DNA of 55,656 nt from Mesorhizobium sp. (GTDB lineage Bacteria; Pseudomonadota; Alphaproteobacteria; Rhizobiales; Rhizobiaceae), in the NCBI RefSeq assembly GCF_024710845.1, contig NZ_JANJTZ010000059.1:1-55656 (forward strand), written 5' to 3'. Every line of letters starts with the position of its first letter. Positions within the stretch are counted from its first letter, which is position 1. The notes under the pieces were generated by a model. That model was given only the letters and a program-made list of their open reading frames with translations. It searched no databases and had not been told where the DNA came from. Below, piece by piece: positions 9,936-19,514 of this stretch. The position numbers and the translations under genes were made by a program.

Positions 9936-10214
9936 ATGAAAAGACTTAGCACTCTGTCGGTCGGCATCGCGCTGGGCGTAACGCTCGCTCTTCTGAGCAT
10001 GCTGTGTGCTCTGACTTTTGCGCTCTGGCCGGACGCAACACTCGACTTCTTCGGCGCTTTCTCCCACGGGCTCGACTTCGGCACGATTAAATCCGCCACG
10101 CCGATCAGCCCCGGTCGGGCTCTCTACGGCATTGTCGGTCTTGGAATCGTCGGGCTCATCGCCGGTGTCGTCTACGCATCGATCTACAACGTCGTCGCCA
10201 CCGGGCGTCGGTGA
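9936..10214 (+). CDS. DUF5676 family membrane protein
   Basis: A 92-residue protein with two membrane segments, one near the N-terminus (VGIALGVTLALLSMLCAL) and one near the C-terminus (GIVGLGIVGLIAGVVYASI). It fits the DUF5676 family commonly found in copper-resistance gene clusters, whose function is unknown. AGGTGGAG lies upstream at suitable distance. It stands between DUF305 and DUF2933 genes, a typical neighbourhood. Confidence 0.75.
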   Translation: MKRLSTLSVGIALGVTLALLSMLCALTFALWPDATLDFFGAFSHGLDFGTIKSATPISPGRALYGIVGLGIVGLIAGVVYASIYNVVATGRR

Positions 10215-10284
10215 AAGTGATTCCCATGCAGCACCAGGCCATCCCAAAACTCTCCTCAAATCACCAGTGGAAGGAGCCCACCCC

Positions 10285-10611
10285 ATGAGCCCGCAGGCAC
10301 AACATCCAGCCGGTCACCCGGCCGGGCATGAGCCGGAGCCCGAGTTCGAGCCAAGGCCTGGCGGGTTTTGGACTTCGAAGGCGGGGCTCGTTACGATTGG
10401 CTTCCTGCTGATCGCCGCCTTTTTCCTCCTCTACGAGCACCGGGCGCATACCCTCGGCGTCCTTCCCTTCCTGCTGCTGGCCGCCTGTCCTCTGCTTCAC
10501 ATGTTCATGCACGGCGGCCATGGCGGACATGGCGGTCACGGGAAGCATACCCAGCACAACGAAATTGAGCCGGGCGCACGGAATGGTTCGAAGCGCGGAA
10601 AAGGAGCATGA
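10285..10611 (+). CDS. DUF2933 family small membrane protein, His-rich
   Basis: This 108-residue protein has a His/Glu/Pro-rich cytoplasmic N-terminus, two closely spaced membrane segments (about residues 35-75) and a C-terminal HGGHGGHGGHGKH stretch likely to bind metal. The arrangement matches DUF2933, known only from metal-resistance neighbourhoods. AAGGAG precedes the ATG by eight bases. Its stop overlaps the region of the next gene's ribosome binding site, so translation is likely coupled to the methyltransferase-like gene. Confidence 0.8.
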   Translation: MSPQAQHPAGHPAGHEPEPEFEPRPGGFWTSKAGLVTIGFLLIAAFFLLYEHRAHTLGVLPFLLLAACPLLHMFMHGGHGGHGGHGKHTQHNEIEPGARNGSKRGKGA

Positions 10612-10613
10612 CC

Positions 10614-11282
10614 ATGGTCGAACAATCCACCGCTTATGGCCTCTGGGGTCTGGTCATCGTCAATTCGGCGGTTTTTATCCTCTTCGCCTTCAGCTTTTTC
10701 AAGCCGCGGACGGGCCGCGACTGGCGCTCCTTCGGCGCGTTCAGCGCCTTCCTGGTGGCGCTGTTCGCAGAGATGTATGGTTTTCCGTTAACGATCTATC
10801 TGCTCTCGGGTTGGCTTCAATCGCGGTTTCCAGCAATTGACTGGTTCTCACATGATGCCGGCCATCTTTTGGAAATGATGTTCGGTTGGCGGCTGAACCC
10901 GCATTTCGGCCCGTTCCACATCCTCAGCTTCATTCTGATCGGCGGCGGATTCCTGTTGATCTCGGCCGCCTGGCGCGTGCTTTATGAGGCGCTGCGGCAG
11001 GGACGCCTCGCAACTGGAGGCCCGTATTCGTATGTCCGCCATCCGCAGTATGTCGGCTTTGTGCTCGTCCTGGCGGGCTTCCTCGTCCAGTGGCCGACCC
11101 TGCTCACGCTGGTGATGTTCCCCATTCTTGTCGGCATGTACGTGCGGCTTTCCTTCACCGAAGAGCGTGAAGCGAGAAAGGAATTTGGCGAAGCATACGA
11201 CCGCTATGCGGTCCACGTGCCCGCCTTCTTCCCGCATTTGAAGCGGCTGTTCGGCGCCACCGAAAAGCCCCGCACGCGATGA
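10614..11282 (+). CDS. Isoprenylcysteine carboxyl methyltransferase-like (ICMT/PEMT) membrane protein
   Basis: The protein has 222 residues, with several membrane helices and the family's C-terminal SAM-binding signature GPYSYVRHPQYVGF followed by a hydrophobic stretch and EEREARKEFGEAYDRY. AGGAG lies seven bases before the ATG at 10614 and only one base before an alternative ATG at 10608, so 10614 is chosen. Bacterial members are membrane methyltransferases with unknown substrates and recur beside DUF305/DUF2933/multicopper-oxidase genes. A role in modifying lipids or envelope small molecules during metal stress is inferred. Confidence 0.85.
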   Translation: MVEQSTAYGLWGLVIVNSAVFILFAFSFFKPRTGRDWRSFGAFSAFLVALFAEMYGFPLTIYLLSGWLQSRFPAIDWFSHDAGHLLEMMFGWRLNPHFGPFHILSFILIGGGFLLISAAWRVLYEALRQGRLATGGPYSYVRHPQYVGFVLVLAGFLVQWPTLLTLVMFPILVGMYVRLSFTEEREARKEFGEAYDRYAVHVPAFFPHLKRLFGATEKPRTR

Positions 11283-11398
11283 ATTCTCCCTCCACTCGCA
11301 CCCCAGGCTGGACGCCTCGGGGCGGCGGATTGGAGCCATTTGTCCCAAATGAACCCCCCATTTCCGAGATTTCGAACTCATAACCAATGGAAACGATC

Positions 11399-12826
11399 AT
11401 GAAACGCCGAGAATTCCTTAAAGCCGCAATCGCCGGCGCCGCAGCTTTCGCGGTACCGCCAACTTTGCTCACCGCGGCCCTTGCCGCTCAGCCGGCCGGA
11501 CAGACTCTGCTGAGGGTCGTCCGCCGCACGATCGAGGTGAACGGCAAGGCTGCCAGCGTCTTCGGCCTCCAGCAGGCAGACGGCTCGCAGGGGCTGCGTT
11601 TGCGGGCTGGGGATGCCTTCAATGTCTTGCTCCGTAACGAGACCGCCGAGTCGACCATCATCCATTGGCACGGGCTAACGCCGCCATGGCAAAGCGATGG
11701 CGTCGGCGACGCGCCGTTGCCTCTCATCGCCGCCGGAGCCGACCGCGCTTACGACTTCCCGGTCGGCAGGCCGGGTACCCATTGGATGCACGCCCACACG
11801 CTGCAGGAGCAGGCGCTTCTCGCCGCGCCCTTAATCGTCGCTGATCCTGACGACGATAGTAAGGACGAGCAGGAGGTCGTCGTTCTCCTTCACGACTTCT
11901 CGTTTTCGTCGCCGGAGGAACTGCTGGCCCGCCTGACAGGGGGCGCAGCCGCGCCGATGCAGCATGGCGGCATGGCTATGTCGGGGGCGACGGGCGGCAC
12001 CATGGCGGGGATGAACCACGGCGGTATGGCCATTGACCTCAACGACATCGAGTATGACGCCTATCTGGCCAACGACCGGACTCTGGACGATCCGGAGATC
12101 GTGTCGGTCGATCCAGGCGGACGCGTGCGCGTGCGGATCATCAACGGCGCGACCGCGACTGCGTTCACGATCGATTTCGGCGAACTCGAAGGCGAACTGA
12201 TCGCGGTCGACGGCCAGGATGTCGAGCCGGTCAAGGGTAGCCGCTTCCCGATGACAATGGGACAGCGCATCGACGTCCGTGTGCAATTGCCGCGTGAGGC
12301 CCGTTCATTTCCGATCCTGGCACTACGTGAGGGGAGCAAGGAGCGGACCGGCGTCATCCTGCGTCCGGCAGAGGCGGCGGTGGCCAAGATCGCGACGTCC
12401 GGAGATGGCGAAGCCCCGGTTCTCGATCTGGCGCTCGAGGCGCAATTGCGGGCTGCTACGCCACTTTCATCGCGCCCTGCGGACAAGGCGTTCGAGATGG
12501 CGCTCACCGGCGACATGGCGGCCTACCGCTGGGGCCTGCAGACGAACCCGCCGCTCGTCGTAGATCGGGGCGACCGCGTGGAAGTGACGCTACGCAACAC
12601 CAGCATGATGGCGCATCCGATGCACCTGCACGGCCATCATTTCCAGGTCGTCGCGATTGATGGACGACGCTTTGCGGGAGCGGTGAGGGATACGGTCCTG
12701 CTACCTCCCAATCGCTCGGTGACGATTGCCGTCGATGCCGGCAATCCCGGCCAGTGGGCCTTCCACTGCCACCATCTCTACCACATGGCGACCGGGATGA
12801 TGTCGAGCTTCGCCTATCGAACCTAG
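11399..12826 (+). CDS. Tat-exported multicopper oxidase (CopA/CueO-like)
   Basis: This 475-residue periplasmic copper enzyme, starting at 11399, carries a twin-arginine signal (MKRREFLKAAIAG). Copper ligands are present in order: HWHG at 89-92, HWMHAH near 128-133, HPMHLHGHHF near the C-terminus and the T1/T3 segment HCHHLYHMATGM at the end. A Met/His/Gly-rich loop (MQHGGMAMSGATGGTMAGM) in the middle is typical of cuprous oxidases that detoxify Cu(I) in the periplasm. An alternative ATG at 11387 adds four residues ahead of the Arg pair and is less likely. It is followed by the copper-type ATPase gene, the expected partner. Confidence 0.95.
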   Translation: MKRREFLKAAIAGAAAFAVPPTLLTAALAAQPAGQTLLRVVRRTIEVNGKAASVFGLQQADGSQGLRLRAGDAFNVLLRNETAESTIIHWHGLTPPWQSDGVGDAPLPLIAAGADRAYDFPVGRPGTHWMHAHTLQEQALLAAPLIVADPDDDSKDEQEVVVLLHDFSFSSPEELLARLTGGAAAPMQHGGMAMSGATGGTMAGMNHGGMAIDLNDIEYDAYLANDRTLDDPEIVSVDPGGRVRVRIINGATATAFTIDFGELEGELIAVDGQDVEPVKGSRFPMTMGQRIDVRVQLPREARSFPILALREGSKERTGVILRPAEAAVAKIATSGDGEAPVLDLALEAQLRAATPLSSRPADKAFEMALTGDMAAYRWGLQTNPPLVVDRGDRVEVTLRNTSMMAHPMHLHGHHFQVVAIDGRRFAGAVRDTVLLPPNRSVTIAVDAGNPGQWAFHCHHLYHMATGMMSSFAYRT

Positions 12827-12833
12827 GATATTT

Positions 12834-12862
12834 GCGGGCCGCGGTGATTGTCCGCGGCCTGC
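12834..12862. terminator. GC-rich hairpin between the oxidase and ATPase genes
   Basis: GCGGGCCGCGG and CCGCGGCCTGC form an 11-pair stem with one mismatch and a 7-base loop, eight bases after the oxidase stop. There is no T-run, so it may be an attenuator or an mRNA-stability hairpin that sets different levels of the two products. Confidence 0.5.
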
Positions 12863-12909
12863 ACAACCAAACCGCAGCCATCTTGCTGCTAAAAAAATAG
12901 GATCTGATC

Positions 12910-15330
12910 ATGAAGAAGGCGACCCTGGAAGTACGCGACCTTGTCGGCATAATGGATTTCGCGGCAGTCGAAAAACGTGTCGCCGCTTTGCCCGGCGTTG
13001 CCAGCGTCGCCATGAACGCTGGCTCAACCAGCGCCACCGTCGAATTCGATGAAGCGCTGACGAATCCTGAGACTCTGGCTCGCGAGATCGAAACCTGCGG
13101 CTTTCATTGCCGGGGCGAGACCGTGCCACGGCACCTCTGCGTGCCCGGCAGCACAACCGTTCCACTCGGGCATCCTCGGCCGCCCACGCAACATAAGCAC
13201 GGACACGCGCAACACACCCCAGGCGATGCGGCGCCCGGCAAACGGGAAGGAACGGTCGGAGCCTCGGCGCCGCGTGACGCCATGGCCCATGAGATGGGAC
13301 ACGGCGGCGGCATGGACATGCAGGACATGGTCCGCGACATGCGCAACCGCTTCCTCGTCAGCCTGGTGTTCACGCTGCCCATCTTTGCGATGGAGCCCAT
13401 GGGCATGGGGGAGCCATGGCTCCTCCCGCCTTTCGGACTCAGCGAGGAGCTTGCGATGTTTTTCCTCGCCAGCGCCGCGATCCTCTATCCGGTCTGGCCG
13501 TTCCTGGTTTCCGCCTGGCGCGCCCTCCGAAACGGCGTGCTCAACATGGCGGTGCTGGTGGTGCTGAGCGTCGGCACCGGCTACCTCTTCAGCGTCGGAG
13601 CGACATTCTTCTTTGAAGGCGAGCAGTTTTATGAAGCCGCGAGTGTGCTGCTCGTCTTCATCTTGCTCGGCCATTGGCTGGAAATGCGCGCGCGGGCCGG
13701 CGCGTCCGCCGCCATCCGGGCGCTGCTCGACCTCGCGCCGCCCAAGGCCAACGTCTTCCGGGATGGCAAGGAGATCGAGGTTGCGACCGCCGACGTCGTT
13801 CTCGGCGACATCGTCGTCCTGCGGCCCGGCAACAAGCTTCCTGTCGACGGCGAAGTGGTCGAGGGCGAATCGACCATCGACGAATCGATGCTCACCGGCG
13901 AATCCATGCCCGTCACCAAGAAGGTCGGCGATACCGTCATCGGCGCCACCATCAACAAGAGCGGCACGCTGCGATATCGCTCGACAAAGGTGGGCGCCGA
14001 CACGGCCCTGGCCCAGATCGTCAAGCTGGTCCAGGAGGCACAGAACTCCAAGGCGCCGGCGCAGCTCCTTGCCGATCGCGCCTCGCAATGGCTGGTGCTG
14101 GCGGCGATCGTCATCGGCCTCGCGACCTTTGCTGTCTGGTTCTGGTGGATCGGAGAACCGCTGCTCTTCGCGATGACCTTGACGATCACTGTTTTCGTCA
14201 TCGCCTGTCCCGATGCGCTCGGCCTCGCCACGCCGATGGCGGTGATGGTGGGTACCGGTCTCGGAGCATCCAACGGCATCCTGTTCAAGAACGCGTCCGC
14301 TCTCGAAGATGCTACGAAACTCAATGTGATTGTCTTCGACAAGACCGGGACGCTGACCATGGGCCAGCCCAAAGTCGTCGAAATTGTTGAAGCGCCCGGT
14401 GTTTCGTCCGACGAGGTTCTGAAGGTTGCGGCAGCCATCGATCAGGGGTCGGATCATCCGCTGGCCGTCGCCATCGTCGAGCGGGCCAAGGACCTGGAAC
14501 TTCCCAAAGTCTCCGGCTTCCTCAACATCGAAGGTAAGGGCGCAAGCGCCGCCATCGGTGGAAACAAGGTGTTCCTCGGCAACCGCCGGCTCATGGACGA
14601 GCAGAAGATCGACCTCTTGGCGCTCGGCGACAAGGCGGAAGCGCTCAAGGGCGAAGGCCGCACCGTCATTCACGTGGCGCGGTCCGGAAAACTCCTAGGA
14701 CTGATCGCCATCGCCGACGCCCCGCGCCCGACCGCCATCGCGACCATCAAGAAACTCCACGAGCAGGGCGTGCGAGTGGCAATGCTCACCGGTGACAATG
14801 CCGGCACCGCCAAGCGTATTGCCGCCATTCTCGGTATCGATATCGTCCTGGCCGATGTACTACCCGGCCAGAAGGCCGAAAAGATCAAGGAGTTGCAGGG
14901 ACAGGGCCTCAAGGTCGGCATGGTAGGCGACGGTGTCAACGACGCGCCAGCCCTGACGCAGGCCGATGTCGGCTTCGCGATCGGTGCAGGCACCGACGTG
15001 GCGATCGAGAGCGCCGATATCGTCCTGATGAAGAGCGATCCCTATGACGTCGTCGGCGCGATGACCTTGTCACGGGCCACCCTTCGCAAGATGCATCAGA
15101 ACCTGTGGTGGGCGGTCGGCTATAATGTCATCGCCTTCCCGCTCGCGGCAGGCGTGTTCTATCCCTTCCTTCTGAGCCCGGAGATCGCCGCGCTGGCAAT
15201 GTCGGGCAGCTCGGCGCTGGTCGCCGTTAATGCGCTTCTGCTCAAGCGAACCAGGCTCGAAGGCATCCGGCCGGCCGCATCGACTGCCGCAAGCGCCGCT
15301 CATGAGCAGCCGACCGGCGCGCCGGCATGA
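12910..15330 (+). CDS. Heavy-metal P1B-type ATPase, Cu+-like, with CPD in place of CPC
   Basis: The 806-residue inner-membrane pump has a degenerate HMA domain (about 1-70) lacking the usual CxxC, then a His/Met-rich linker ([19 protein letters not shown]), membrane helices, the actuator TGES, the phosphorylation site D477 in DKTGT, HP in GSDHPLAVA and hinge GDGVNDAP. The metal site in the sixth helix reads C433-P434-D435 instead of CPC. The last two helices keep YN and MSGSS-type residues like Cu+ pumps. The context (multicopper oxidase, DUF305) supports copper, but the changed ligand leaves specificity open. Its stop overlaps the MFS start by four bases. Confidence 0.93.
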   Translation: MKKATLEVRDLVGIMDFAAVEKRVAALPGVASVAMNAGSTSATVEFDEALTNPETLAREIETCGFHCRGETVPRHLCVPGSTTVPLGHPRPPTQHKHGHAQHTPGDAAPGKREGTVGASAPRDAMAHEMGHGGGMDMQDMVRDMRNRFLVSLVFTLPIFAMEPMGMGEPWLLPPFGLSEELAMFFLASAAILYPVWPFLVSAWRALRNGVLNMAVLVVLSVGTGYLFSVGATFFFEGEQFYEAASVLLVFILLGHWLEMRARAGASAAIRALLDLAPPKANVFRDGKEIEVATADVVLGDIVVLRPGNKLPVDGEVVEGESTIDESMLTGESMPVTKKVGDTVIGATINKSGTLRYRSTKVGADTALAQIVKLVQEAQNSKAPAQLLADRASQWLVLAAIVIGLATFAVWFWWIGEPLLFAMTLTITVFVIACPDALGLATPMAVMVGTGLGASNGILFKNASALEDATKLNVIVFDKTGTLTMGQPKVVEIVEAPGVSSDEVLKVAAAIDQGSDHPLAVAIVERAKDLELPKVSGFLNIEGKGASAAIGGNKVFLGNRRLMDEQKIDLLALGDKAEALKGEGRTVIHVARSGKLLGLIAIADAPRPTAIATIKKLHEQGVRVAMLTGDNAGTAKRIAAILGIDIVLADVLPGQKAEKIKELQGQGLKVGMVGDGVNDAPALTQADVGFAIGAGTDVAIESADIVLMKSDPYDVVGAMTLSRATLRKMHQNLWWAVGYNVIAFPLAAGVFYPFLLSPEIAALAMSGSSALVAVNALLLKRTRLEGIRPAASTAASAAHEQPTGAPA

Positions 15331-16598
15331 GCGGGACCGCAAAACCTCCCCTGCCTTTGTCGTCGAGGGTTCTGGGCGCACTTCTGGCTTCGTCCTTCAT
15401 CGTCGCGCTCGGCTATGGGATCGTCCTGCCGGTTCTGCCGACAATGGTCGAACGGCTCGCAGGCTCCGCAGATCCGACATTCGCTGCACGGCACATTGGC
15501 TTTCTGACTGCTGCCTATGTCGCCGCACCACTGGCTGTCGCATTCCTGTGGGGACGGGTGTCGGATTCGGTCGGGCGGCGATCCGTCCTTGTCCTCGGCC
15601 TGATCGGCTTCTCCGTCACCTTGGCGGCGTCGGCGCTCGCGCCGAACTTGCTGCTTCTTTATGTCGGACGAATCCTGAACGGCGGCTTCGCCGCCGCCGT
15701 AGTTCCCACAGCCCTTGCGTTCATTGCCGACACGACAGGTGACGATGATCGGCGCGCCAGAACCTTTGGGTGGGTCAGCATGGCATCGATTGCAGGCTTC
15801 CTGCTCGGTCCCATGCTCGGTGGCCTCGCTGCCGGATGGGCTTTTGACTCAGGCAAGGCGGTGCCCCTCTTGCAGGCCGCCCCTTTTCTTCTTGCATCAG
15901 GCCTCGCCTTGGCCGCGGCAGGCGGCGTGAGGTTGATCCTGCCTGGAGGCCGAGTGACCGGCCAGCCGGTAGACACGAAGAACCGCGAAACGTCGACGTT
16001 CGTGCCCGGGGAGCTACGCCTGCTCGCCCTTGCGTCTGTGGCCGCGGCGGGACTTGGCGCATTCGAGGTCGGGCTCACGTTGCGCAACGATGAACTCGCA
16101 ATGAGTCCCGCCGAACTGGGCTTTACGTTCGCGACCTGCAGCGTGGTGATGTTTGCGGTGCAGGGGCTTGTCTTTTCGCCACTCGTCAAGCCGGCGGCGA
16201 CAAAGGTGCTCGTTGCACCCGCGTTCCTGGTGATGGCGATCGGTCTGGCGGTAATTCCATCAATCACCGCTTTCGGCGAGATGCTGTTCGCGGTGTCCGT
16301 CGTCGCGGCTTCCGCCGGGGTGATCAGTCCGCTGCTCGCCTTCTGGGTGTCGCGGATCACCGCGCGAAGTCAGGGCGTCGAACTCGGCATTCAGGCGGCA
16401 GCTGTGAGCTTTGGGCTGTCGGTGGGCTCTGCGGGTGCTGGTCTGCTGTTCGGCTTCAACGGACTGCAAGGCGCCGGCTTCCTTGCCGCAGCCGTGGCGA
16501 TGGCGCTTGCTGCGACGGCAAGCCTGAAGCTGCCGCATCTAATGGCGCCTGTAACGGCTGACCCTCCTGCCGTTCCCGCCGGGAGGATCCCGGAATGA
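15327..16598 (+). CDS. MFS transporter, 12-helix drug/metal efflux type
   Basis: The protein has 423 residues and 12 predicted membrane helices. The signature between helices 2 and 3, [13 protein letters not shown], is the classic major facilitator motif. The long interdomain loop is at about 205-225. It begins at an ATGA overlap with the ATPase gene, so it is likely co-translated and may export metal complexes or organic stressors. The substrate cannot be inferred; DHA1-type multidrug exporters are the nearest general match. Confidence 0.88.
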   Translation: MSGTAKPPLPLSSRVLGALLASSFIVALGYGIVLPVLPTMVERLAGSADPTFAARHIGFLTAAYVAAPLAVAFLWGRVSDSVGRRSVLVLGLIGFSVTLAASALAPNLLLLYVGRILNGGFAAAVVPTALAFIADTTGDDDRRARTFGWVSMASIAGFLLGPMLGGLAAGWAFDSGKAVPLLQAAPFLLASGLALAAAGGVRLILPGGRVTGQPVDTKNRETSTFVPGELRLLALASVAAAGLGAFEVGLTLRNDELAMSPAELGFTFATCSVVMFAVQGLVFSPLVKPAATKVLVAPAFLVMAIGLAVIPSITAFGEMLFAVSVVAASAGVISPLLAFWVSRITARSQGVELGIQAAAVSFGLSVGSAGAGLLFGFNGLQGAGFLAAAVAMALAATASLKLPHLMAPVTADPPAVPAGRIPE

Positions 16599-16626
16599 TC
16601 ATTTTGCCAACTGTTCGGAGAGCCCC

Positions 16627-18006
16627 ATGAATTCCCCAGCTTCCCTTCAATTTCTCGGCGCCGCGGGAACCGTGACCGGATCGCGGTACCTGCTCGAAAC
16701 GAATGGGCGCCGCGTCCTCATCGATTGCGGCCTCTTCCAGGGTTACAAGCAGCTACGGGATCGCAATCGCGCGGCGTTCCCAGTGCCGCCTGAAACGATC
16801 GACACGGTGCTACTGACACACGCGCATCTGGATCATTCCGGCTACATTCCCGCGCTCGTGCGCAATGGCTTTCGCGGCAAGGTGATTTGCACTCCCGCCA
16901 CCGCGGAACTGTGCTCGCTTTTGCTTCCGGACAGCGGCCACCTTCAGGAAGAGGAAGCACGATTTGCCAAGAAGCGGGGCTATTCCAAGCATGCCGACCC
17001 TCAGCCGCTTTACACTCTCGAAGATGCCAAAGCCTCACTTGAGCACATCGCGACCCAGGACTTCGACAAGGAATTTGAAGTCGGGCGCGGCATTCGCGCC
17101 CGCTTCCTTCACGCGGGGCATCTGCTTGGCGCCGCACAAATCAGAGTCGACATCGCCGGAACGACTGTGCATTTCAGCGGCGACATCGGACGCGCGCAAG
17201 ACCCGCTGATGCGGCCACCACTACCGCTGGCTGAGGCGGACATACTGGTTTGCGAGTCCACCTACGGCAACCGCAAACACCGACGGATCGACGCGGAAGC
17301 GGAGCTTGCCCCGGTGATCCGGCGTGTCGCCGGTCGAGGCGGCGTGATCGTCATTCCGGCTTTCGCAGTGGGCCGCGCACAGGGTATTATGCTGCAAATT
17401 GCACGGCTTCGACAGCGCGATGAGATTCCGGCCGTACCCGTTTTCCTCAACAGCCCGATGGCGATCAACGCGACGGATATCTATCACCGCTTTCATGACG
17501 AGCACCACGTCAGCGTAGAAGAGTGCCGCGCGATGTATTCGATCGCGACGCTGGTGCGATCGGTCGAGGAATCGAAGGCGCTGAACCTTAGGCGGGGGCC
17601 GATGATCATCGTATCGGCCAGCGGCATGCTCACGGGCGGACGCGTACTACACCACCTTCAGGCCTTCGGATCGGATGCACGCAATGCGATCCTGCTCTCC
17701 GGTTTCCAGGCTGGCGGCACGCGAGGTGCTGCCCTGGCGGCCGGCGCCGACCACCTGCGGATGTTTGGACAAGACGTGCCGATCCGCGCGGAAGTCGTTC
17801 AGCTGGAGAGCTTTTCCGGTCACGCGGATGCCGACGAGATTCTCGACTGGATGCGGAGTGCCCGGCGCGCGCCGGCAATGACCTACCTCACGCACGGCGA
17901 ACCGGATTCCGCCGATACGCTGCGCGGGCGCATCAATCGCGAACTCAAATGGCAGGCGCGTGTCCCCGAACACCTCGAGCGGATCGATCTGGAGCAGCCG
18001 GCATGA
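16627..18006 (+). CDS. Beta-CASP metallo-beta-lactamase-fold nuclease-like protein (YSH1/CPSF type)
   Basis: This 459-residue cytoplasmic protein has the MBL signature THAHLDHSG with H65, H67, D69 and H70, further metal ligands HAGH and SGDIG, the beta-CASP region with CESTYGNR and IPAFAVGRAQ, and the C-terminal RMK-type domain ending in SFSGHADADEIL and TYLTHGEP. These are the features of RNA-processing nucleases related to CPSF73 and archaeal aCPSF. Its stop overlaps the AMP-phosphorylase-like start by four bases. RNA cleavage feeding nucleotide breakdown by the next two enzymes is an attractive inference, not shown. Confidence 0.9.
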   Translation: MNSPASLQFLGAAGTVTGSRYLLETNGRRVLIDCGLFQGYKQLRDRNRAAFPVPPETIDTVLLTHAHLDHSGYIPALVRNGFRGKVICTPATAELCSLLLPDSGHLQEEEARFAKKRGYSKHADPQPLYTLEDAKASLEHIATQDFDKEFEVGRGIRARFLHAGHLLGAAQIRVDIAGTTVHFSGDIGRAQDPLMRPPLPLAEADILVCESTYGNRKHRRIDAEAELAPVIRRVAGRGGVIVIPAFAVGRAQGIMLQIARLRQRDEIPAVPVFLNSPMAINATDIYHRFHDEHHVSVEECRAMYSIATLVRSVEESKALNLRRGPMIIVSASGMLTGGRVLHHLQAFGSDARNAILLSGFQAGGTRGAALAAGADHLRMFGQDVPIRAEVVQLESFSGHADADEILDWMRSARRAPAMTYLTHGEPDSADTLRGRINRELKWQARVPEHLERIDLEQPA

Positions 18007-19514
18007 GTGACGCCCATAGCCGGCTACGCCTCGTCCGAGCCGGCATCGACACCTATCAGCAACCCGTCGTTTACATGCATCGCGATTGCCACGTCTGCCG
18101 GTCCGAAGGCTTCACGGCGCTCACCCGGGTTCTGGCGCGTAGCGGCGATCGCGAACTGGTTGCCACACTCAACGTCGTTGTCGACAATCGCCTCGACCTG
18201 GACGTCGCTGCCTTGTCCGAAGCCGCCTGGGCATTGCTCGAGCCAAGCCCCGATGCATGGGCCCTCTTCAGTCACCCCGAACCGCCCGCGTCGGCGCCGG
18301 CCTTGCGGGCGAAGGTCTTCGGCCAGCGGCTCGGTGAGACAGATTTCCTCGCCATCATGCGCGACACCGTCGACAACCGTTTGTCAGACATCGAACTGAC
18401 CGCGTTCGTTACGGCATGTGCAGGAGAGCGGCTCGATAATGAGGAGACGATTGCACTGACGAAGGCAATGCTCGCGGTTGGAGAGCGTATCGAATGGGGC
18501 AGCGGCGCCGTGCTGGACAAGCATTGTGTCGGCGGCCTTCCGGGGAATCGCACCACGCCCATCGTCGTTGCAATCGTTGCCGCCGCCGGCCACCGGATTC
18601 CAAAAACGTCCTCACGTGCCATTACATCTCCTGCCGGCACCGCCGACGCGATGGAGGTGATGGCGCCGGTAGCGCTCGATCTCGATGCCATGCGAAACGT
18701 GGTCGAGCGCGAAGGGGGTTGCATCGTCTGGGGCGGAAACGTCCGGCTGAGCCCAGCCGACGACATACTGATCCGCATCGAGCGTCCACTCGACTTCGAC
18801 AGCGACGGACAACTCGTCGCTAGCGTGCTTTCGAAGAAGGCCGCCGCCGGCTCCACCCACGTGCTTATCGACATTCCCGTCGGGCCGACCGCCAAAGTGC
18901 GTTCCGTCGCGGCGGCAGCTTCTCTTGAAGCACGCCTGCGTGCGACGGCACAGGCGCTCGGACTTAACCTCTCTGTGCTGCGAACCGATGGAAGCCAACC
19001 TGTTGGCTACGGCATCGGTCCGGCTCTCGAGGCGCGAGACGTGCTGAGCGTGCTGCGCAATGACGTTGACGCCCCCCGGGATCTCCGAAGCCGTGCGCTC
19101 GACCTTGCCGCCGCCTTGCTCGATGCCGCACCCGGAGCCGTCCCCGGCAAAGGGCGGACCATTGCTCGTACTCTGCTCGACGGCGGCGCTGCGCTCACAA
19201 AGTTTCTCGCGATCTGCGAGGCGCAGGGCGGCTTTACCGAGCCGGGCGCGGCCCCTCACGCCAGGCCGGTTCTCGCCAACCGAACCGGCCAGATCCAGGC
19301 AATCGACAACCGTCGACTTGCCAAGGTAGCCAAGCTCGCCGGCGCTCCAGGCAGCGCCACAGCTGGAATCTACACCCGTGTTAGGATTGGCGACAGCATC
19401 CAGGCCGGTGAGCCGCTTTTTCACATCCATGCCCACTCGCCTGGAGAACTGGAATACGCGTTAGCGTATGCCGCGGCACATCCCGACATATTCGAGATCG
19501 GAGCCGCGGAATGA
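18003..19514 (+). CDS. AMP phosphorylase-like (archaeal-type thymidine phosphorylase family)
   Basis: The protein has 503 residues from the ATG at 18003, the length of archaeal AMP phosphorylase rather than bacterial DeoA (about 440). An N-terminal extension of about 80 residues precedes the glycosyltransferase core DKHCVGGLPGNRTTP and ITSPAGTADAMEV. A C-terminal barrel-sandwich part follows. The archaeal enzyme splits NMPs with phosphate to base and ribose-1,5-bisphosphate. No RuBisCO or ribose-1,5-bisphosphate isomerase is encoded here, so the product's fate is unclear. Four-base overlaps tie it to the MBL and PRPP synthetase genes. Confidence 0.85.
   Translation: MSDAHSRLRLVRAGIDTYQQPVVYMHRDCHVCRSEGFTALTRVLARSGDRELVATLNVVVDNRLDLDVAALSEAAWALLEPSPDAWALFSHPEPPASAPALRAKVFGQRLGETDFLAIMRDTVDNRLSDIELTAFVTACAGERLDNEETIALTKAMLAVGERIEWGSGAVLDKHCVGGLPGNRTTPIVVAIVAAAGHRIPKTSSRAITSPAGTADAMEVMAPVALDLDAMRNVVEREGGCIVWGGNVRLSPADDILIRIERPLDFDSDGQLVASVLSKKAAAGSTHVLIDIPVGPTAKVRSVAAAASLEARLRATAQALGLNLSVLRTDGSQPVGYGIGPALEARDVLSVLRNDVDAPRDLRSRALDLAAALLDAAPGAVPGKGRTIARTLLDGGAALTKFLAICEAQGGFTEPGAAPHARPVLANRTGQIQAIDNRRLAKVAKLAGAPGSATAGIYTRVRIGDSIQAGEPLFHIHAHSPGELEYALAYAAAHPDIFEIGAAE

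Noticed and set aside
13024-14673. 549-codon minus-strand frame
   Set aside because: It is antisense to the P1B ATPase; its low-complexity His/Asp/Arg content is typical of a mirrored frame.
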